Assembly: GCF_024679245.1 (NCBI RefSeq)
Contig: NC_090176.1
Location: 24,502,546-24,566,545, forward strand
Direction of reading: 5' to 3'
DNA: 64,000 nt
Origin: Pseudorasbora parva
Lineage: Eukaryota; Chordata; Actinopteri; Cypriniformes; Gobionidae
Positions 58,221-64,000 of the stretch are shown here, one piece after another. The notes below the pieces were generated by a model. The model was not told the origin of the DNA. It saw only the letters and a program-made list of their open reading frames with translations, and searched no databases. The position numbers were made by a program, and so were the translations under genes. Numbering within the stretch: position 1 is the first letter of the stretch; each line of letters begins with the position of its first letter.

Positions 58221-59297
58221 ACGTCTTGGTTACGTCTATAACCTTAGTTCCCTGAATTGGGAACGAGACGCTGCGTCACCACTTTGGGAACGCCTCTGCG
58301 TGATTGCGTCATGAAGCACGTATGTCATCAGTCCAATAGGAAGACGGAACGTCATAGGCGGGTGACGTCACGGACCCGGAAACTATAAAGCACAACGGCA
58401 AACACACGCCGTTAGCTTCTGAAAAGGATGAAACAAGGTGCTTGCGGGCATGCAGGGAGTATGGCACGGTGACGCAGTGTCTCGTTCCCAATTCAAGGAA
58501 CTAAGGTTACAGACGTAGCCGAGACGTTCTCTATCATAGAAACTCGAGCTGCGTCACCGCTTTGGGAACGAGAATACCCACGCCCCATAGGAGCCGTATG
58601 CCCGCCTGTGAAGTGTCAGGAGGCGAGCACCCGAGCCCCAGGAGTAGAATAGATGTCAAGTTTGTAGAATCTGACAAAGGTATGTGGCAGAGACCAACCT
58701 GCCGCATCACAGACATCCTGCAGGGAGGACCCTTACAAGAGTGCCTGCGAAGCAGCCATACTCCTAGTAGAGTGGGGCCAGATGGCCAAGGAGAAGGCTG
58801 TCCGGCCGTCACATAAGCAAGTGAGATAGCCTTGACCACCCACTTGCTCATCCTCTGCTATGAAACTGCCCCTCGAGGAAGGTCCATTAAAGACAAATAA
58901 CTGTACTGTTCTCCTCCATAGGGCAGCTAAGTGGACATAAGTGTCTAGGCACGAACAGTGCATGAGCAGATAAGATGTCCTGGTCCGACATCACAAAAGT
59001 CGGAGGACAAAAGGCTTGCAGCACAAAGGTTCTACCAGAAAGACTCGGAAGATAGAATGATGAATGAAGCATACATTTATTGACAGCCCAGCAAGCATAA
59101 TAAAGTTTTGGCATAGGCCCCGTCCATAGTTTATAATCCGAGGGTAGCAGATCAGCATATTCCTGCCTGAAGATGAAGGCAGGGGCGCAGCCGACCCCCC
59201 TTTGGAGGTATGGACGGAAGGTATACGTGCTTCACAACGCAGTCACGCAGAGGCGTTCCCAAAGCGGTGACGCAGCTCGAGTTCCTATGATAGGGAA
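58221..59297 (-). mobile_element. Internally deleted DIRS-like element, reverse orientation
   Basis: The left part carries a 60-bp inverted repeat pair (58221-58280, 58468-58527; 187 bp apart). The middle carries a minus-strand tyrosine recombinase remnant. The right end (about 59221-59297) is an inverted copy of sequences near the left terminus (CTCGAGCTGCGTCACCGCTT; GGGAACGCCTCTGCGTGA). Most of gag, RT and RNase H is missing. It is a mirror image of the element at 1-1615, of a related but distinct subfamily. Confidence 0.75.
58590..59114 (-). pseudogene. DIRS tyrosine recombinase remnant
   Basis: Minus-strand pieces include YVHLAALWRRTVQLFV (near 58930), MSKWVVKAISLAYVTAGQPS (58851 down) and, in another frame, a HTFVRFYKLD block (near 58660-58690) with the nucleophile Tyr. 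These correspond to residues 277 onward of the intact recombinase at 62-1213. Several frameshifts are present, and the HxxR region reads GPTLLGVWLL in one frame and HSTRSMAAS in another. Confidence 0.7.
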
Positions 59298-59377
59298 GTA
59301 AAATTTCCACCCAACGGTGTCACAGTTCAGAACACGGATTCAACCCGATCACATGTAAATGCGTATAAAAAGTACGA

Positions 59378-59612
59378 AAATGCAATGCCGTGGAATGTAT
59401 ACGCCAAAACTCATTTGTTTTGTTTTTCGCGTACATATGATACATACTTTGTGGCGTGTATATGACTTGGGCAGGATAGGATTAGGGTGGTGGGGTGAGT
59501 GGTTTGACCGTATAATTTGCCATAAAGTGCGTATCATATGCACGTGAAAAACAGCATAACTTATGCACATGAAAATTAATTTGGGCATATACATTCCACG
59601 ACATTGCACACT
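59378..59612. mobile_element. Hairpin MITE, about 235 bp
   Basis: The left arm GCAATGCCGTGGAATGTATA then CGCC pairs with the right arm GGGCATATACATTCCACGAC then ATTGC. Inner CATATGATACATACTTTGTG pairs with AAAGTGCGTATCATATG. Non-coding; no target duplication could be fixed. Confidence 0.75.
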
Positions 59613-60420
59613 TGTACTATTGGTTCAAATTTTTGGTCTGAACGTAATTTTCAGATATTGGCGGTGCTTAAACTGGAAGTCTGTCACAATTAAATAAAAT
59701 TAAATCTTTATAGTTACGTTCTGTTCTTGTCCATTTATAGTTTGCATAGAGCAAATGTATAGTGTATAATTTATTACATCTATTTATTATCTTTATTACA
59801 ACTTTTATGTAAAATAAAGCACAAAGCTTAAAAAGGTGTACTTTGAATCAGAATTCTGCATAGCAAAACTGCATAGCATTTTATTGCATAGCTCGCTCTA
59901 AAGGTTTAAAACATTAATAGGACAAATTTTGAAGTCACAGTTTTTGAAATAAAGCTGCCTTTTTTTCCACCAACAATGAAATTTATTCCTGGGATGTTAA
60001 AGCTGAATTTTCAGCATCATTACTCCAGTCTTCAGTCACATGATCCTTCAGAAATCATTCTAATATGCTGATTTGCTGCTTAGCAAACATTTATTTTATT
60101 ATCAATGAAAAATATATAAAATATCAATTTTATATATTTGTATATAAAAATTATACAAATACTGCTCGGTATCTCGCACAAACCAATCGTTTCGTGTCTT
60201 AAAACATCAATGTGTTGTCACGAGCAGCTGTGTCTAATATGAATTTGTATGTCTCATTTTTTTTTTTTACTCTCATAGCGAGTCTCATAGAAAAACACCC
60301 CATTGACATGCATTATATGAGCAACGGTTGGAGTTAAAAATCTTCATTTGTGTTCTACTGAAGAAACAAACAGACCTATATCTTGAAAGCCCTGGGGGTA
60401 AGCAGATAAACATCAAATTT
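59613..60420. other. Intergenic with repeat fragments
   Basis: 59930-60120 is a reversed piece of the common repeat at 52020-52445 (AGCATCATTACTCCAGTCTT, ATGATCCTTCAGAAATCATT). 60340-60440 contains a fragment of the GGGTGAACTATCC-type MITE. No gene. Confidence 0.5.
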
Positions 60421-60422
60421 TC

Positions 60423-60502
60423 ATTTTTGGGTGAACTATCACATATAGTGATTTTTGGGTGAACTATCACATATAGTGATTTTTGGGTGAACTATCACAT
60501 AT
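60423..60502 (+). repeat. 28-bp tandem repeat, 2.9 units
   Basis: Two exact 28-bp units (60423-60450, 60451-60478), each beginning ATTTTTGGGTGAACTATC, plus a partial third. The unit is the end of a common MITE, so this is local amplification of a transposon terminus. Confidence 0.9.
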
Positions 60503-61653
60503 TTTGTGCAAAGGATTTTTTGATTAATAGAAAATTCAAACAGCAACAGCATTTATTTGAAATAGAAATATCTTGACTGTCACTTTTGATCAATTTCATA
60601 CGTCCTTTCTAAATAAAAGCATTAAATTCCTGTATTTATAATGTAACAAATATCTATTATTATTATATTATTGAAAACGTTATTCATTTTGAAGTCAGGG
60701 CCTTTCCCAATGATGTATTTGGCTTCGAGGCACATCCCGTATGTACCAGAATTCACATGAACCGAACCCCACACCACCTTTTCAAGCTGACGGGTGTGGT
60801 TCGCTGGAGTGTTCACCCGAGTTCGGAAAACAGCTTTCACACCAACCAAATGAACCAAGCTCTGACGTCAGACGGACTCGGGTCTGCACCACAAACTCTA
60901 GTGTGAAAGCGCTCATAAAGTTTACATTAATACGCCTTTATTCTGTTGCAGCTTGCTATGTTGAACTGGTTTGTTTTTGCCATTAGGCCAAAACACATAA
61001 TAATGGATAACACTGGCCAGACACTGACTTAATGTTCAGCATACATTGTATGTTAGGATATTAGATTTACATAAGTCTATAAGAAAAGGATTAAAACTAC
61101 CATTAAGGTTGTACAGATAACATTTACAGGTTAGACACTACGTAACGTTATTAACCAGTGACCTTTTACAGAATAATAGCCCTGAGAGATCGCTCGAAGT
61201 CATTAGTTGTGACTTTTTAACTTTTAAATTAGCTTTTACCTCAACCATATCTTCAAATGCACATCAGAACACGTGCTGCTCGCTAATTGGCTCAGAGCGG
61301 AGTGAGTCTAAACCTGGCTGAATGCGAGTACGAGACCACATAGGGACCACAGCGTTCTCTCAGAGGCCTGTACATTCATCATCATGCACTCTCATAATGT
61401 GGAGGGATGGGTGACCTCAAGAGCAGATGTGCCGGTGGCCCAGCTGTGGTCACCCATATTGATGAGAGCATCTGTAACCAGGCTTTTATTGCTTTATTTA
61501 GACCTGTGTGAATCTAGGATACAGTAGCTACTGAGTCTGCATACATTCTGAACCTGATCACATGATGTGACACATGCTTTAAGCTAGGGAGGTGATAGGT
61601 AACCAATCGATAATGACTCCAAGATGTTAATTAGGCCAATAATAAAATCAAGT
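60503..61653. other. Intergenic with a hAT-like end
   Basis: 60730-60915 (GAACCGAACCCCACACCACC, GGTTCGCTGGAGTGTTC, TAGTGTGAAAGCGCTCAT) resembles the ends of a hAT-type repeat, related to 53634. 61260-61520 has balanced composition. No gene. Confidence 0.4.
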
Positions 61654-61755
<102 letters not shown>

Positions 61756-62349
61756 AATAAATTAAGTTAATTGTTCTTTGATGTCTTAAAACACTCATAA
61801 AAATATTATGTGGTGAAGTAAATACTACAGAAAAAAACATGATTTCTACATGAAAAGGATAGTTCAGACAAGAATAAAAAAAAATGGAAAGTACTTAGTA
61901 GGTTAGTATCTGTCTTCTACAGGTTATTACTCAATTCAACTTTGTAGAAATTAAAGCGTAAATATAAACTTTTCAGATATGTGTGTGCCTATCATGCACT
62001 GGTTCTATTTATACTTTTTACCATTGCTTTAATTGTTAGATTTAGTAACTTGTCATTTTGTGACAAGTTACAAAATGACAGGTTTTGTGACATTTTCTAC
62101 TCAAAATGACACATTCATCATCATCATCATCAAAAAAAAAAAAAGATCCATCTAATGTTAACATTACTGTCTATTGTGTACCAACAATTGTGTTCAGGTG
62201 GAGTTTACTATATTGTTAGATAATATCTGCTGTATTATTTATTTATATGTTACTAAGTAAAGCTTACACTTTATAAGCATGGTTTAATTCATGGTGTTAT
62301 ATTGTTTGAGTAAAAAGTAGAAATAACCTAACCTTTTACTGGCCAAGTT
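61756..62349. other. Intergenic, AT-rich
   Basis: Contains a small perfect hairpin (62045-62071) and a short ATC run (62114-62132). No gene. Confidence 0.5.
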
Positions 62350-62358
62350 AAAATGATT

Positions 62359-62890
62359 TAGCCTAGAAATCTAGACGCACCCTAGCGGCAGCAAATTTAA
62401 TTTGCCCGCAAGTGTCGTCTAGGAACTCTCAATACCATTCTGAGCTGTATTCCTCACAATCTGGACGGGCCAATCACATCGTGTATAGAGTCCGCGGGCG
62501 GGGCCATAATGACGACGGCCGAGTTGCGTTTGCGTGCTTCTGTTGTAAACACTGAAACTGGTGAACGGCGGCGGTCTTTCGAATCAGCTTTGACCGCGAT
62601 TCTGGAAGACTTGGAGTTAAGCTTTTCTCTGAGAAAAGGACAAAGAACGGCACTGAAGTCATTCTTAAGAAGGGAAGATGTGTTCGGAGTTTAGCCGACC
62701 GGATACGGCGAATGATTAATCTATCAACAAGCTCTGTTTCACCTTCATTGCTCTGGTTCGTTGTAGCGCTATCCTATCGCGAGCAGAGGGAGTTTGAAAG
62801 ACAACTGTTTATCCCGCCCCTCGGATTGAGCCCTGTCTATGGTGAGTTTCCAGACCAAACATCTTGATGTGGGTCTGGCTTGTCATGCTA
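62359..62890 (+). mobile_element. 532-bp TAGCCT-ended element carrying a fossil helicase motif (second copy)
   Basis: Inverted, full-length relative of 4494-5022. It starts TAGCCTAGAAATCTAGACGC and ends GGGTCTGGCTTGTCATGCTA. It is flanked by a 9-bp duplication with one mismatch: AAAATGATT (62350-62358) and AAAATGACT (62891-62899). The two copies align end to end, including coding-like and non-coding portions, which shows that the fossil helicase sequence is part of the mobile unit. Confidence 0.85.
62509..62760 (+). pseudogene. RecQ-like helicase N-terminal fragment (fossil)
   Basis: The frame from the ATG at 62509 starts MTTAELRLRASVVNTETGER, continues through ILEDLELSFSLRKGQRTALK and SFLRREDVFGV to a TAG (62692-62694), then PTGYGE-stop-LIYQQALFHL. 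KxxQxxALxSFL...DVFxVLPTGYGKSLIYQ is the Q/zero region and motif I (Walker A) of RecQ-type DNA helicases. Here the invariant Lys is Glu and two stop codons flank it. The downstream helicase domains are absent. The piece looks like one captured exon and cannot act as an ATPase. Confidence 0.65.
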
Positions 62891-62899
62891 AAAATGACT

Positions 62900-64000
62900 T
62901 ATTTCCTTGGTTAATGTTACTTAGCTTAGTTAAGCAGAGTTTACTTAATTCCAAAATGAGAAATTTACTTAAAAATTTGATTGCAAAAACTTGCATAAGA
63001 AAAATTCAGTGAATGATTTTTCCCCCCAGTGAATGTTCTCATGACATACAGGTAAACAAATAAAATATGTATTTATTTTAGAAAGTTTAAATAAAGTGGT
63101 TTCTTTTTATATACAATTTTGAATCAATTAATAGCTTTTCGTTAAACTCACAAATCCCCTACAGTTCCATCACAAACCCCAGTCAGAAAACCCTGACATT
63201 ATGTATTTAATAGACTTCATGTTATGGATAACGAAGAATAACACATATTTTATTTCTCTTTGTAATTTTTTTAATATACTAATTACAGTTTTTGTCATGT
63301 AAGTAATAAAAAAATGATTGGCCATAATTCTCTTTTACTTTAAACCTTTGTTGTAACCACACTGATGTCTGCTCTTGGTCAGATGGGGAAATCCTTGAGT
63401 CACCAACCACCTCCAGACACTGATAAGAATCTAACAGAGAGAGCGAAAGAGGGAATGATATCAGCACTCCCTGGTTTGTGTTAACCCAAACGAATGTTTC
63501 ATACACAAGTAAACAAAATGATGTAGAATTACATACTGAAATATATCTCAGGTCCAATATTGTATTAGCCATCATGAGAAGCGACAGATGAAAACCATAG
63601 AGTTCCAAACAACCTTTGACCTCAGCAACAAAAGATTTTCACTGGTTTAGAAGTTCAAGCCGACCTCTTTAGTGAAACCTTTCTAACAGATGCCAGACAG
63701 TATAAGAATGCACATAGCAGACACTGTTTCTGTATGCTCACATAAATCTGTAAATCTTTCAACTAAAAGCAATTACAGGTATCACAGATAATATGCTCTC
63801 CGGGGCATTCTCTCTAAGGAGTTTGTCTTGAAAAACCATTGATATGTTTTGATATCTCTCGCACCGACCACCGAGCAGCATATTTACACATTGACAGTTT
63901 CACTTATTTTTCAACAACCGTAACTAAACATCATAAAACCAATTTCTTTCAGCATCTAATCAAATTTAATTGTATTTATATACCTCTGTATACACAAAGT
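62900..64000. other. Intergenic to the right edge
   Basis: AT-rich. The 109-codon minus-strand frame at 63279-63608 has no recognisable domain. No repeat is identified. Confidence 0.5.

Overview
This is a eukaryotic, very probably cyprinid (carp/zebrafish-like) fish genomic window. The evidence is one intact single-exon vertebrate neuronal gene (a CDK5 activator of the p39/CDK5R2 type), a 5S rRNA-derived SINE3-type element, DIRS tyrosine-recombinase retrotransposons, many Tc1-like transposons, TTAA-flanked DNA transposons with THAP-domain relics, and long AT, TG, ATC and AAT microsatellites. It is gene-poor and repeat-rich. No bacterial-type operon, CRISPR array, rRNA gene or true tRNA gene is visible.

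Layout. 1-1.6 kb is the 3' end of a DIRS-like element with an open tyrosine recombinase ORF and its inverted-repeat terminus. 1.8-5.8 kb is nested transposons: a transposase relic cut at its catalytic motif by a TIR element, an AT microsatellite, then a Tc1-like element holding two further insertions. One of those two carries a fossil helicase motif. 7.6-11.2 kb holds two TTAA-flanked elements, a SINE3 and a probable solo LTR. 11.3-17.3 kb is the mostly single-copy domain around cdk5r2 (minus strand, 13794-14708), with a REST/RE1-like motif on its 3' side. 17.5-18.2 kb is a 30-bp-period minisatellite that encodes a proline-rich decapeptide repeat ORF. 20.6-23.4 kb holds TTAA elements, one with a THAP exon relic. 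24.9-26.3 kb is a Tc1-like element whose transposase is broken by a single visible stop codon. 27-37 kb holds a tRNA-type SINE, old Tc1 relics, hairpin MITEs and a retroposon-like insertion with a 16-bp target duplication. 40.4-43 kb is a THAP-bearing element split by a 1.66-kb insertion. 45.3-48.8 kb holds three TIR elements, the largest containing a possible two-exon mini-gene. 50-53.6 kb is more TIR elements and common fish repeats. 55-55.6 kb is a diverged duplication joined to TG arrays. 58.2-59.3 kb is a second, internally deleted, mirror-image DIRS element. 62.36-62.89 kb is a second copy of the helicase-fossil element.

Only cdk5r2 is confidently a working host gene. Almost everything else recognisable is mobile DNA or its decay. 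The most noteworthy points are the two helicase-fossil elements, both with 9-bp target duplications and shared lesions; the nested insertion at a transposase catalytic motif; the paired DIRS termini with identical geometry; the THAP relics inside TTAA-flanked elements; the mini-gene candidate at 45.3-46.7 kb; and the RE1-like site beside cdk5r2. All family names rest on motif reading by eye; no database search was run.
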